From positions 1,217,768-1,281,767 of the forward strand of contig JASGHK010000001.1 in the NCBI GenBank assembly GCA_049841135.1: a stretch of 64,000 nt of DNA. The letters run 5' to 3'. The translations under genes and the position numbers were made by a program. How positions within the stretch are numbered: the stretch's first letter is position 1; each line of letters opens with the position of its first letter. The notes under the pieces are model-generated. The model had not been told where the DNA came from and made no database searches. It saw nothing but the letters and a program-made list of their open reading frames with translations. Below, one piece after another: positions 34,275-43,559 of this stretch. The DNA is from JACRCT01 sp049841135 (lineage in GTDB: Bacteria; Myxococcota; Myxococcia; Myxococcales; UBA5297).

Positions 34275-34453
34275 GCCAAGGTCGCCAAGGGGCCAAGGTC
34301 GCCAAGAGCTACTTGGTTTTCGTGGGCTCCCACGCGCCGCCGTGCGCGAGGAATGTCAGCGAGTCGGCGTGGGCCCCCAAGTCGCGGGCAATGGTGAGGC
34401 CTCCACCGGCGTGCCAGCAGCCTTGGCGACCTTGGCCCCTTGGCGACCTTGGC
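34275..34453. repeat. Palindromic element with 32-bp perfect inverted arms
   Basis: 32 bases at 34275-34306 are the exact reverse complement of 34422-34453. Each arm contains two direct copies of a GCCAAGGTCGCCAAG-like unit. The 115-base interior has no gene. It lies between two convergent genes, within the 339-base gap 34181-34519. It looks like a MITE or REP-type (BIME-like) element. Confidence 0.75.
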
Positions 34454-34519
34454 GGTTCAAGACGCGTCGCAATCCCCGAAACCTCGAAGCCGCGAGACCC
34501 GCGATTGCGGGCGGTCTTC

Positions 34520-34930
34520 TCAGAACTCGTCGTCCATCTCTTCGCCGCCGCCCTGGGCATTCTGCGGCAGCGGCGCGCCGCCGTTGGTGGGAGCGAGCAG
34601 CCCGGCGGTGTAGAGCCGGTCCACCGCCGCCTGCACCTCGCGCAGCGTCGTGCCGCAGTCGTCCAGCGCGGCCTGGACCTCGCGCGGCAACAGGTCCTTC
34701 TTGGCGAACTCGCCCAGGATGCTCGCGTCCTCGGGGGTGACCTTGTAGGTCTCCGCCCACGCCTTCTGCAGCCGGTCCATGTCCGACCGGTCCTTGGTGA
34801 TGCGCGCCTGGTACTGGGCAAGCGACTCCTCGTACGCCGCCAGCGCCGCACGGCCGGTCTCCGACACCCCGAACCGTTGGCGCGGGGCCCAGCGCAGGCT
34901 GCCTGGGCGTTTCTTGAGCGAGTCGAGCAT
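34520..34930 (-). CDS. Small protein of unknown function
   Basis: 136 residues from ATG 34930, with a GGAGAGGA-type ribosome site upstream. It is predicted largely helical, with a basic N-terminus, a Glu/Asp-rich middle and an acidic C-terminus ending EEMDDEF. No domain, signal or membrane segment is recognised. It lies on the same strand as the cold-shock, methylase and mutS genes but is separated from them by the cold-shock gene. Confidence 0.65.
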   Translation of the reverse strand: MLDSLKKRPGSLRWAPRQRFGVSETGRAALAAYEESLAQYQARITKDRSDMDRLQKAWAETYKVTPEDASILGEFAKKDLLPREVQAALDDCGTTLREVQAAVDRLYTAGLLAPTNGGAPLPQNAQGGGEEMDDEF

Positions 34931-35033
34931 CGTGTTTGTTCGTCCTCTCCGCCTACCCCTGCCACTTCCCCATGAAACATCGGGCGCCTCCGGACCTCGG
35001 AAGCGCCCGACCTAGCCGCTGGAGCTCCAGGTG

Positions 35034-35237
35034 CTACAGCTTGCGAACGTTCGCAGCCTGCAGGCCCTTGGGGCCCTTGGTCACTTCGAACTCGACCGCG
35101 TCACCCTCGGCCACGGAGCGGAAGCCGTCCATCTGGATGGCGGTGTGGTGCACGAAGACGTCCTCGCCACCCTCGTCCTGCGAGATGAAGCCGAAGCCCT
35201 TGGCGTCGTTGAACCACTTCACCTTGCCCCTAGCCAT
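35034..35237 (-). CDS. Cold-shock protein
   Basis: 67 residues from ATG 35237, full length for the CspA family. RNP1 is present as KGFGFISQ (residues 13-20) and RNP2 as VFVHH (27-31), with the opening MARGKVKWFNDAKGFG. It binds single-stranded RNA or DNA and acts as an RNA chaperone. About 145 bases separate it from the upstream methylase stop, room for its own promoter and a structured 5' leader as is usual for cold-shock genes. Confidence 0.95.
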   Translation of the reverse strand: MARGKVKWFNDAKGFGFISQDEGGEDVFVHHTAIQMDGFRSVAEGDAVEFEVTKGPKGLQAANVRKL

Positions 35238-35382
35238 GCTTCCGTTCCTTGAGAGTGAGGCCCTGGAGTGCCTCTGGTTGTTCCTCTCCGGGACGACCTG
35301 GTGAGTGCCTGCCCGGAGCCTGAACACCAGCGCGTTTCCTTGGTGCTTTCGGACGCGCGATGCGGCCAAAACGTACCGCGGC

Positions 35383-36304
35383 TCACGATTTGAAAGCAAT
35401 GGAAAGCTGGCTCGCCGGCTTGCTCTCACGAGCCTTCTTTTCCGTCTTGGGATGCACCCGCACGAGCAGCTCCTTGATGGCTCCGCGGCCGCTCGCCTTG
35501 CTGTTGATCGCCCGGCGCGCGTCGACCCGCTCCACCTCGTAGCCCTTGCCCTCGTAGAGGCTCGCAGGCCAGCGGCGTGTCCGAGTTCGAGAGCAGCACG
35601 TCCACGCCCTTGCGCGAGAGCTCCTCGACGACCTGCGCCAGGTGGCGCTGCTGCACCTCGCCGAAGCCGCCCTTGGCGTAAGCCGTGAACGAGGAGCTCT
35701 TGGAGACGGGCTGGTACGGCGGGTCGAAGTAGACGAAGTCGCCCGCCTTGGCATGCCCCAGCACGTCCTTGAAGCCGCAGACCTCGAGCCGGGTGTTGGC
35801 CAGCGCCTTGTGCACGAGGAGGAGGTTGGCGCGATCGGCGATCTTGGCCTTCTGGTTGTCGCCGAAGGGCACGTTGTAGCCGCCCTTGCTGTTGACCCGG
35901 TACAGCCCGTTGAAGCCGGTCTTGTTCAGGTAGATGAGCCGCGCGGCCCGCTGCGGCGCCGTCATCGTGTCCGGGTCCTGCGCGCGGATCTCGTAGTAGT
36001 CCTTCGAGTTGTTGCGCGTCGAGAGCGCCTCCAGCTCGGCCAGCACCGCCTCGGGCGCGTCGCGCAGCTCCACATAGACGTTCATCAGCTCGACGTTGGC
36101 GTCGGAGAGGCGGGCCTTCTTGATCCGCTTGAGCGCCCGGAGCTTGAAGAAGACCGCGCCGCCGCCGACGAACGGCTCGTGGTAGGTGCCGGCGAGCTTC
36201 TCGGGGAGGTGGGCGAGGATGGCCTCGAGCAGCTGCGTCTTGCCGCCGGCCCACTTCACGAACGGGTAGGCCTCGGTGGCATTCACGGTCTTGCGTCTGG
36301 GCAT
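35383..36304 (-). CDS. D12-class DNA adenine methylase (one frame break)
   Basis: From ATG 36304: FVKWAGGKTQLL near residue 15 (SAM-binding motif I of the alpha-class), HEPFVGGGAVFF near 42, LNKTGFNGLYRVN near 125, and catalytic motif IV DPPY near 193. The family methylates adenine N6, often in GATC. The frame breaks near residue 248 after SNSDTPLA. The other frame continues LYEGKGYEVERVDARRAINS to a stop at 35383. The break is at GAGCCTC (35557-35563 on this strand), which reads through as GAGCTC. Corrected, the protein is about 306 residues. The ATG is two bases from the mutS stop (36307), so mutS and this gene are co-transcribed. Confidence 0.88.
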
Positions 36305-36306
36305 GG

Positions 36307-39042
36307 TCAGCTCCCCTTCTTCTTCTTCGCCTCGCCCACGCGCTCCTTGAGCTGGCCCAGGAGGGTCAGCGCGGCGAGCGGGGTCATCTGGTCGAGGTCC
36401 ACGCCCTCGAGGCTCCCTGAGCCAGCGCGGCGTAGGCCGGCGGCTCGCTCTCGCGGGCGGTCCCGAAGAACGACAGCTGCGCCGGCGACTCCTTCTTGCG
36501 CCCGCGCGAGAGCTGAGGCCGGCCGGCGTCGTCGAGCTCGGCCTTCTCCAGGTTCCCCAGGATCTGCCGGGCCCGCACCAGCACCTCGGGCGGCAGCCCC
36601 GCGAGCCTGGCCACCTCGATGCCGTAGCTGCGCGATGCGCCCCCGGGCACGAGCTTGCGCAGGAAGACCACCCGGCCCTGGAACTCCTTGACCGCGATGG
36701 TGGTGTTCTTCACCCGGGCCTTCTCGCGGGCCAGGTCCACCAGCTCGTGGTAGTGCGTGGCGAAGAGCGTGCGCGCACCGACGTGGTCGTGCAGGTGCTC
36801 GGCCACCGCCCAGGCGATGGACAGCCCGTCGAAGGTGGAGGTGCCGCGGCCGATCTCGTCGAGGACCACCAGCGAGCGCTCGGTGGCGTTGTGCAGGATG
36901 TTGGCGGTCTCGGTCATCTCGACCATGAAGGTCGACTGCCCGCGAGAGAGGTTGTCGGCCGCGCCGACCCTGGTGAAGATCCGGTCGCAGCGCCCGACCC
37001 GCGCGCTCTTGGCCGGCACGAACGAGCCCGCCTGCGCCATCAGGACGATGAGCGCGACCTGGCGCATCACGGTGCTCTTGCCGGCCATGTTGGGGCCGGT
37101 GATGACCAGGACCTGCTGGCCGCTGCGGTCCAGGCGCAGGTCGTTGGGGACGAAGGTCTCGTTGCCGAGCATCCGCTCGACCACCGGGTGGCGGCCCTCG
37201 ACGATGTCGAGGACGTCCGAGTCGTCCACGACCGGCCGCACGTAGCCGAACTCGGCGGCCACGCGCGAGAGCGACAAGACGGCGTCCACCACCGCGACCG
37301 CGTCGGCCGCCTCGCGCAGCGCCCCCGCGCGCTTGACCGCCTCCTGCCGCAGCCGCTCGAAGATCTCCACCTCCAGCGCGAAGCGCCGCTCCTCGGCGGT
37401 GAGGACCTGCTCTTCGAACTCCTTGAGCTCCTGCGTGACGAAGCGCTCGCCGCCCGCGGTGGTCTGCTTGCGCACGTAGTCGGCGGGGACCAGGTGCAGG
37501 TTCGCCTTGGTGATCTCGATGTAGTAGCCGAAGACCCGGTTGTAGCGGACCTTGAGCGAGGCGATCTTGGTCCGCTCCTTCTCCTTGGCCTCCAGCTGGA
37601 GCAGGAAGTCCTTGCCCTGCGTCGCCACCTTCACGAGCTTGTCCAGCCCCGGGTCGTAGCCCTCGCGGATGAGCCCGCCCTCCTTGAGCGTCACCGGCGG
37701 CTCGAGCGCCACCGCCTTGTCCAGGAGCTCGTAGAGACCCTCGAGCGCGCAGAGCGGCTTGGCCATCGCCGACAGGAGCGCGGACGCGCAGGCGCCGGCC
37801 TTCGCCGCCAGCTTCGGCAAGAGTCCGAGGCTCGTCGCCAGCGCGCGCAGGTCGCGGGCATTCCCCTGCCCCAAAGACAGCTTCGCGGTCAGCCGCTCGA
37901 TGTCGGCGATGGGCTTGAGCAGCGCGGCCAGCTCCTCGCGCAGCACCCCGCGCTCGGCGAGCTCGCCCACCGCGTCCAGGCGCCGGTCGATCTCCGCGAC
38001 GTCCATCAGCGGGTAGGACAGCCAGCGCGCCAGGCGCCGTCCACCCATGGCCGTGGAAGCTCTTGTCGAGCAGCCCCAGGAGCGAGCCCTTGCGCTTGCC
38101 GTCGCGCAGCGTCTTGACGATCTCCAGGTTGGCCCGCGAGGACTCGTCCAGCACCATCGCGCCCGAGGCGTTGTGCAGCGAGATCCGGTCGACGTGCTTC
38201 GCGTCCGACTTCTGGGTCTGCTTGAGGTAGCGCAGCGCCGCGCCCGCCGCCCCCACCGCCCGCGGCTTGTCGCCCAGGCCGAAGCCCTCCAGCGTCTTCA
38301 CCCCCAGGTGCGTCGCGAGCGCCGACTGCGCGCGGGCGGGGTCGAAGGCGTCGTCGGGGTAGGCGTCGAGTGCGAGCTGCCCCGAGCGCGACAGGGCCTC
38401 GGCCCGGTTGGCCGCGGCCTTGGACGCCGGGACCAGGATCTCGCGGGCGCCGGAGCGGGCGACCTCTTCGGCCAGCGCGGCGTCGGTCATCACCTCGCCG
38501 GCGAAGAACTCTCCGGTCGAGGCGTCGAGCAGCGCGAGCCCACCGCCCGGATCGTCGTCGAGCAGCACCGCGCACAGGAAGTTGTTGGCGTGGGCGTCGA
38601 GCAGGTCCTCGTCCAGGACCATGCCCGGCGTGACGATCCGCGTCACCTCGCGGCGGACGATGGCCGGGCCCTTGCCGGGCTCTTCCATCTGGTCGCAGAT
38701 GGCGACCTTGAGGCCCGCCTCGACCAGCTTGGCGATGTGGCCCTTGGCGGCGTGGTAGGGCACCCCGCACATGGGGATGCGCTCGTCGCCCTTGGCGCGG
38801 GAGGTGAGCGTGATCTGCAGGAGCTCGGACGCCTTGACCGCGTCCTCGAAGAACATCTCGTAGAAGTCGCCCAGCCTGAAGAAGAGGATGGCGTCCGGGT
38901 TCTGCGCCTTCGTCTCCAGGTACTGGCGCATCATCGGCGTCAGCTGGGCGATGGCGCGCTCGGGGGCCGCGGCGCCCGGGTCGGCTGCTCCCGGGTCCGC
39001 CTCCTCGTGCTCGCTCTTGTCGGCCTGACCGGCGCCCTTCAA
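36307..39042 (-). CDS. mutS: DNA mismatch repair protein MutS (two frame breaks)
   Basis: The likely start is TTG 39042 after GGAGGT. The N-terminal mismatch-binding domain has FFRLGDFYEMFFEDA (the F-x-E wedge) near residue 55. Core, clamp (NRVFGYYIEITKANL) and ATPase domains follow, with Walker A TGPNMAGKST, Walker B DEIGRGTSTFDG and FATHYHEL. It recognises mispairs and recruits MutL. The frame is lost at GAGCTTC (38056-38062) and again at GGGAGCCTC (36409-36417). Restoring GAGCTC at the first gives LLDKSSTAMGGRRLARW, matching the family, and at the second QELEGVDLDQM. The length of 911 residues is normal. No mutL is visible in the window. Confidence 0.92.
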   Translation of the reverse strand: MKGAGQADKSEHEEADPGAADPGAAAPERAIAQLTPMMRQYLETKAQNPDAILFFRLGDFYEMFFEDAVKASELLQITLTSRAKGDERIPMCGVPYHAAKGHIAKLVEAGLKVAICDQMEEPGKGPAIVRREVTRIVTPGMVLDEDLLDAHANNFLCAVLLDDDPGGGLALLDASTGEFFAGEVMTDAALAEEVARSGAREILVPASKAAANRAEALSRSGQLALDAYPDDAFDPARAQSALATHLGVKTLEGFGLGDKPRAVGAAGAALRYLKQTQKSDAKHVDRISLHNASGAMVLDESSRANLEIVKTLRDGKRKGSLLGLLDKSFHGHGWTAPGALAVLPADGRRGDRPAPGRGGRARRARGAARGAGRAAQAHRRHRAADREAVFGAGECPRPARAGDEPRTLAEAGGEGRRLRVRAPVGDGQAALRARGSLRAPGQGGGARAAGDAQGGRAHPRGLRPGAGQAREGGDAGQGLPAPAGGQGEGADQDRLAQGPLQPGLRLLHRDHQGEPAPGPRRLRAQADHRGRRALRHAGAQGVRRAGPHRRGAALRAGGGDLRAAAAGGGQARGGAARGGRRGRGGGRRLVALARGRRVRLRAAGRGRLGRPRHRRGPPPGGRADARQRDLRPQRPAPGPQRPAGPGHHRPQHGRQEHRDAPGRAHRPDGAGGLVRAGQERAGRALRPDLHQGRRGRQPLSRAVDLHGRDDRDRQHPAQRHRALAGGPRRDRPRHLHLRRAVHRLGGGRAPARPRRCAHALRHALPRAGGPGPREGPGEEHHHRGQGVPGPGGLPAQARARGRIAQLRHRGGQARGAAARGAGAGPADPGEPGEGRARRRRPASALARAQEGVAGAAVVLRDRPRERAAGLRRAGSGSLEGVDLDQMTPLAALTLLGQLKERVGEAKKKKGS

Positions 39043-39076
39043 GGAAGACCTCCAGCGTTTCAGTCGCTCGAGGCGG

Positions 39077-40673
39077 CTAGGCGGGCGCCGGCGCGGCCTT
39101 GTGCGCGCGCGCCTGCAGCTCGGCGGCTTCGATCTTCTCGTGGGCCTCGGCGCGCAGCTTCTCCTCCTCGCGGCGCCTCGCCTCAGCCGCCTCGCGGTCT
39201 CCGGCGGAGGGGCCGGTGACGATGGCCGCCGCCAGCATGGCGCGCTCGGCCTCGGTCGGGACGGGCAGCGAGGCGCTCGGTGCCGGAGACGTCGCCTGGG
39301 CAGCCGACTGCGCGGTCCCAGCGGCGGTCGCATTCGGAGCGGCGGCGCCCGCGCCTGCTAAAGCCTGCGGCCCCGGGGCCTGGGCCCGCTCGCGCTCCTC
39401 GCGCGCGCGCCGGGTCCGCTCGTCCTCGCGGCCCTTCTCGCGGCACTGCCGGAAGAAGGCCTCGTCCAGGTCGAGCACCTCGACGCTGAGGCTCATGAGG
39501 CCCAGCTTCGCCTCGGCGTACAGGTCGCTGAGCGCGTCGGCGCACCACAACAGGACCGGCACCTGGGCGCCCGCGGACGCGTCGTGCCGCGCGTCGCGCG
39601 TCACGTCGGCCGGCGAGAGGATGATGCCCAGCTGCGCGCCAAAGTGCGCCAGGTCCTTGCGCAGATCGTCGATGTCCTCGCGCCCGACCTCCGCGCCGCC
39701 CTTGAGCAGCTGGATGACCCAGCGCAGGTCCGTCAGGCCGTCCTTGCGGCGGGCCATGACCAGCGGCCCTTCCTTGCCGCGCTTGGCGACCTTGATCTCG
39801 CGGAAGCCCTTGGCCTCGAGCAGCGCCAGCGCGGCGCGCTCGAACCCCGCGGCGTCCATGTCGCCCAGCCGGCGGCGCACCAGGCGCAGCATCTGCCGGC
39901 GGTGCTCGGCGGCCTGGGCCATCAGGCGGCTCGCGCCGGGGCCGCGCTCGGCGGGCCGGCCCTCGGTGAGCGGCATGCCGATGGCGTAGGCGAACGCCGC
40001 CTCGAGCCTCCGCGCTGGGGGCCTCGCCGGCGCCCTTGGGCTCGACCGACACCTCGCCGTTGGGGCCGATGTGGAAGGCCGGCTTGCGGCCCGCCTCGCT
40101 GCGGCGGCGGTTGTCCTCGCGCAGCGCGTGGAGCAGCGCCTCGGCGCCCAGGTCCTCGCTGACCAGGTCGCGCTCGCGCGCGGCGGCGGCGATGTCCACC
40201 GCGGCCATGGGGCCGGTGGCCTGGGAGAGGACCTCGAAGGCCACCTCGGCCAGCGGCGGGAACTTCCTGCGGCGCCCCCGCTCCTCGCGCTCCTCGTCGC
40301 GGCGGGAGCCCTTGCGCATCCGCTCTCCGCGGCCGGCGATGCGGACCTTGTCCGGCGAGGGGATGGGGTGGCGCTCGCGGGGCCGCAGCGGCTTCTCGTT
40401 CTCGTTGGGCTGCTCGGGGACCAGCGTCAGCGCGGCAGCGTCCTCGGCGACGCCCCACTCGACCAGGCCGTAGGTCATGGGCGCGGTGGCCACGACCTTG
40501 CGCTCGTTGCGCCGGCGCGCCATGTGGAGCAGCCTGCTCTGCATGACCTCTTCAGGCGACTTGCCGACGTGGGAGAGGAGGTTGTCCTTGAGTGCGAGCT
40601 CGATGATGGCGTTGACGTGCAGGGGCTTGCCTTCGCGTTCCAGGACGCGCAGGGCGGCTTCGTAGAATGTCAT
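39077..40673 (-). CDS. HARE-HTH / Mrr-like restriction endonuclease (one frame break)
   Basis: From ATG 40673: residues 1-75 form a HARE-HTH domain (MTFYEAALRVLEREGKPLHV), and a second HARE-like copy lies near 140-220 (PLAEVAFEVLSQATGPMAAV). After a break, the Mrr-like nuclease core runs GFERAALALLEAKGF with WVIQLLKGG as the probable Q-x(n)-K active-site strand and IILSPADVTRDA. The tail is Ala/Glu-rich and coiled. HARE-HTH domains are linked to recognition of modified DNA. The break is at GAGGCTC (40005-40011 on this strand), and restoring GAGCTC gives AELEAAFAYAIGMPL. It lies 34 bases upstream of mutS, next to the adenine methylase. Confidence 0.82.
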
Positions 40674-40969
40674 CCGAATCCTTTGCTAGGGGCCTTGGTG
40701 TTCCCGGCGGTCCGACCAGCCAGGTGAGGACAGGTTGCAACTCGAGGCCACCGTGTCTCACTCACGGTGGGCGGCCCGCTCCTTCGCGCCTCGAGCCCGC
40801 CCGAAAGTTCCAGAGTTTTCGCCCCCTTGCGTGTTCGGCACCGTGCCGGACGAGGGGCGTTCGAATCCTAAGGAAGGGCTTGTAGCCAAGTCAATGGCCA
40901 AAAACGAAGAAAAATCGCGGCGGTCGGAACATGGCGCACCCGCGCCGCCGAGGTAGGATAACCGCGGAT
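40674..40969. other. Divergent intergenic region with a hairpin
   Basis: About 296 bases between two divergent genes. An 8-bp perfect stem-loop (CCACCGTG/CACGGTGG, 40748-40770) is the only structure seen. No convincing promoter boxes are visible. Confidence 0.45.
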
Positions 40970-43231
40970 ATGGTTCGCGTCGTCACCGGCCAGAGCTGGA
41001 AGCTCAACCCCACCTACCTGTCGGGGCTCAAAGACCACTCGCGCACCAAGCGGTTCAGTGCCGCTTCGGTGCTCGACTCGCTGGGCATCGAAGTCGACGG
41101 CGTGGACGTGATGCAGGGGCTGGCCGAGGCGGCGATCTTCGAGGTCGTCGACCAGCTCTCGGCCGTGGTCCTGCGCCTGTGCCGCGAGCCGGCGGCGGGC
41201 GGCCAGGTCCCGCTCGCCGACGGCGCGGTCGAGCTGGTGCTCGGGCGGCGTGGGCCCAAGGCTTCGTTGACCCTGGTCTCGCTGGGCCGCCCGGCCCGGG
41301 TGCTCGCGGGCGAGCTCGAGGTCAATCTCCCGGCGCTCGCGCTGGCCGTCGCCACCTGTGCGCAAGGGCTGCTCGGCGACCTCTCGGCGGTCGACCCCGC
41401 GCTCGAGCGAACGACGTTCGCGCGTGGGCTGGCCAAGCGCGCCGAGCTGTTGCGCAAGGCCGCGCGCCTGTCTGGAGGCAAGAGCGCGCGCCGCGCCGAG
41501 AGCAAGCCGGTGCCGCACGAGGTGGTGCTGCCCGCCCAGCCCGACGCCCCCGCGGCGGGCTTCGTCCTGTTCGACGAGCCGAGCCGGCTCGACTCCTCCC
41601 GTCACGGCGGCGAGCTCTACTCCCTGCTCGGCGAGGGCGAGGTGTTCCTGCGCGACACGCGCGGCGCCCCGATGGCCTTCGGCAAGGCCCCTCCGTTCCT
41701 CGCCCTGACCGACCTCTCGCGGGCCGCCGCGGACCTCGTGGCCGCCCACCGCGAGCAGGCCAAGGCCTGGGAGGGCTCGCTCTCCTCCGGCGGCTCCAAG
41801 CTCAAGCTGGACCTGACCGGCGGGCTGCTCACCGTCGAGGGCCGCGTCGTCCCCTGCCAGCCGCTCGCCCTGGCCCGCTCGTTCCTGCAGTGCGCGCTCG
41901 ACTACGGCGGCGCCATCGTCGCGCGCAACCCCAACCAGTCGAAGAACCCGTACCTGTGCGCCCTGGTCGACGGCGCCCGCGAGCAGCTCGAGCTCCTGCG
42001 TGTCGTCGAGGGCGGCGAGCTCTTCGCCGACGGAGGCGCCGCTCCCCGCTCGCGCTCCAAGAAGAGCGCCGGCGCTCCGCTGGGGACGGGCAAGCTCAAG
42101 CGGCTGCGCTTCCGCATCGCCTGGCGCGGGGTCGACACCGGAGCCCGGGCCACCGAGCTCTCGCTGGGCGGCGGCGCGCTGGTGGTGGTCTCGAAGCGGC
42201 GCGTGACCTTCCTGGACGCGGCGACGGGCGAGCTCCTGTCCAAGCGCGTGTGCGACTCCGCCGCGCTCGCGGACGACGGAGTGCTGGTCTCGCACCGCTC
42301 GCGCTTGATCGGCCTGACCTCCCGCGGCGCCGGCCGGTTCGTGCGCGACCCCGGCGGGCCCGAGCAGCCGCACCTCGTCTCCTCGGCAGGATCGCTGCTC
42401 GCCGGCGAGAACCCCGGGCCCGCGACCCTGTGCGTGCTGGAGGGGGCGCGGGTGGCCGCGGTCCTGACGGCCACCGGCAAGAGCGTCTGGCAATTCGTGG
42501 CGCCGCAGGCGAGCCGGGTGTCGGCTTGCGTCGTGCGCGACCGCGTCTATGCCGCCACGGACAACGGTTTCCTCTATGCGCTCGGCGCCCGCGACGGGCT
42601 GCCCGTCTTCCGGGTGCGCTCCAACGGCTCGTTCGAGGGCGCGCTCGCGGTCGGCGGCGGGGCGCTGGTGACCTTGGGCCGGCAGGACGGCGCGCTGTGG
42701 ATCACCGCGGTCGACGCCGCCACCGGGCGGCCCCGGCTGACGCGCCCGGTGCCGCTGCGGGCCGCCGGCTCTCCCCTGCCCTGGCGGCGGCTGGTCGTGC
42801 AGGGCGGCGTCTCCGACGGCGAGTCGGTGGTGGTCGGCTTCTCGCGCTCCGGCAAGGAGGCCTTCCGCACCTCGCTCGGCGCGGCCTGCGGCGTGCCGTG
42901 CCTGACGCTGGGGCCGGCCCACGTCTTCGCCTCGCTGCGCGACGGCAGCGTCACCTGCCTGGGCCCCGACGGCACGGTCTGCTGGAAGGCGCCGCGCTGC
43001 GGGCTGGAGCTCGACCACGCGCTGCCGCCCGTCCTGCGCCGCGGCGTCCTCGTCGCCCCGGGCGATCCGATGCGGGCGCTGGACCCGAAGACGGGCGCGC
43101 TCCTGTGCGAGCTGCCGCTGACGCAGGGCCTATCGGCGCTGGCGGTCGGCCCCAAGCTCGACGTGCACGCCATCGACGATGACGGGGTCGCGGCCTGCTT
43201 CCAGCTCGCGACGCACCTGTCGGTGGTGTGA
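40970..43231 (+). CDS. PQQ-like beta-propeller protein
   Basis: 753 residues from ATG 40970, chosen because AGGTAGGA lies about ten bases upstream; an in-frame ATG at 40931 has weaker support. The N-terminal 360 residues are a low-complexity, domain-poor region rich in Ala and Leu. The C-terminal half has propeller blades with A-x-D-x(2)-TG motifs (FLDAATGELLSKR, ITAVDAATGRPRL, RALDPKTGALLCEL) typical of PQQ-like repeats. There is no signal peptide and no PQQ-dehydrogenase active site, so it is probably a cytoplasmic scaffold or sensor of unknown role. Confidence 0.8.
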   Translation: MVRVVTGQSWKLNPTYLSGLKDHSRTKRFSAASVLDSLGIEVDGVDVMQGLAEAAIFEVVDQLSAVVLRLCREPAAGGQVPLADGAVELVLGRRGPKASLTLVSLGRPARVLAGELEVNLPALALAVATCAQGLLGDLSAVDPALERTTFARGLAKRAELLRKAARLSGGKSARRAESKPVPHEVVLPAQPDAPAAGFVLFDEPSRLDSSRHGGELYSLLGEGEVFLRDTRGAPMAFGKAPPFLALTDLSRAAADLVAAHREQAKAWEGSLSSGGSKLKLDLTGGLLTVEGRVVPCQPLALARSFLQCALDYGGAIVARNPNQSKNPYLCALVDGAREQLELLRVVEGGELFADGGAAPRSRSKKSAGAPLGTGKLKRLRFRIAWRGVDTGARATELSLGGGALVVVSKRRVTFLDAATGELLSKRVCDSAALADDGVLVSHRSRLIGLTSRGAGRFVRDPGGPEQPHLVSSAGSLLAGENPGPATLCVLEGARVAAVLTATGKSVWQFVAPQASRVSACVVRDRVYAATDNGFLYALGARDGLPVFRVRSNGSFEGALAVGGGALVTLGRQDGALWITAVDAATGRPRLTRPVPLRAAGSPLPWRRLVVQGGVSDGESVVVGFSRSGKEAFRTSLGAACGVPCLTLGPAHVFASLRDGSVTCLGPDGTVCWKAPRCGLELDHALPPVLRRGVLVAPGDPMRALDPKTGALLCELPLTQGLSALAVGPKLDVHAIDDDGVAACFQLATHLSVV

Positions 43232-43235
43232 GACG

Positions 43236-43552
43236 GCCCTCCCCCCGGCCCTCTCCCAACTGCGGGAGGGGGTTCGTCTCTGCTCGATTCGACCTACGTC
43301 GGAAGCTCTTCTGCCGCCACGGCTCTGCCTGGCTCGTGCCGAGCCCTTGCGCTTGGCAAGGCGAAGCGTGCCGCGCTCGCGGCTAGGCGAATGTCGCCAC
43401 GGCGCTGACAGCGCAGAGCTGTGCGAGAGCACGCATTCCCGGCCGAGGGGTCGGTAGCGCCAGACGTGGCGGAAGAAGAGCTCCGACCAGGAGCGCCGAA
43501 GGCAACCCACGGACCCCCTCCCGCAGTTTGGGAGGGGGGCAGGGGGGAGGGC
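43236..43552. mobile_element. MITE-like element with long terminal inverted repeats
   Basis: About 38-40 bases at 43236-43273 match the reverse complement of 43513-43552 with few mismatches (core ACTGCGGGAGGGGGT). Further inside, TCGGAAGCTCTTCTGCCGCC is answered by an inverted near-copy around 43470-43490. The 317-bp unit has no coding capacity, could fold on itself and fills the gap between two convergent genes. Confidence 0.65.
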
Positions 43553-43559
43553 TTCCGGG

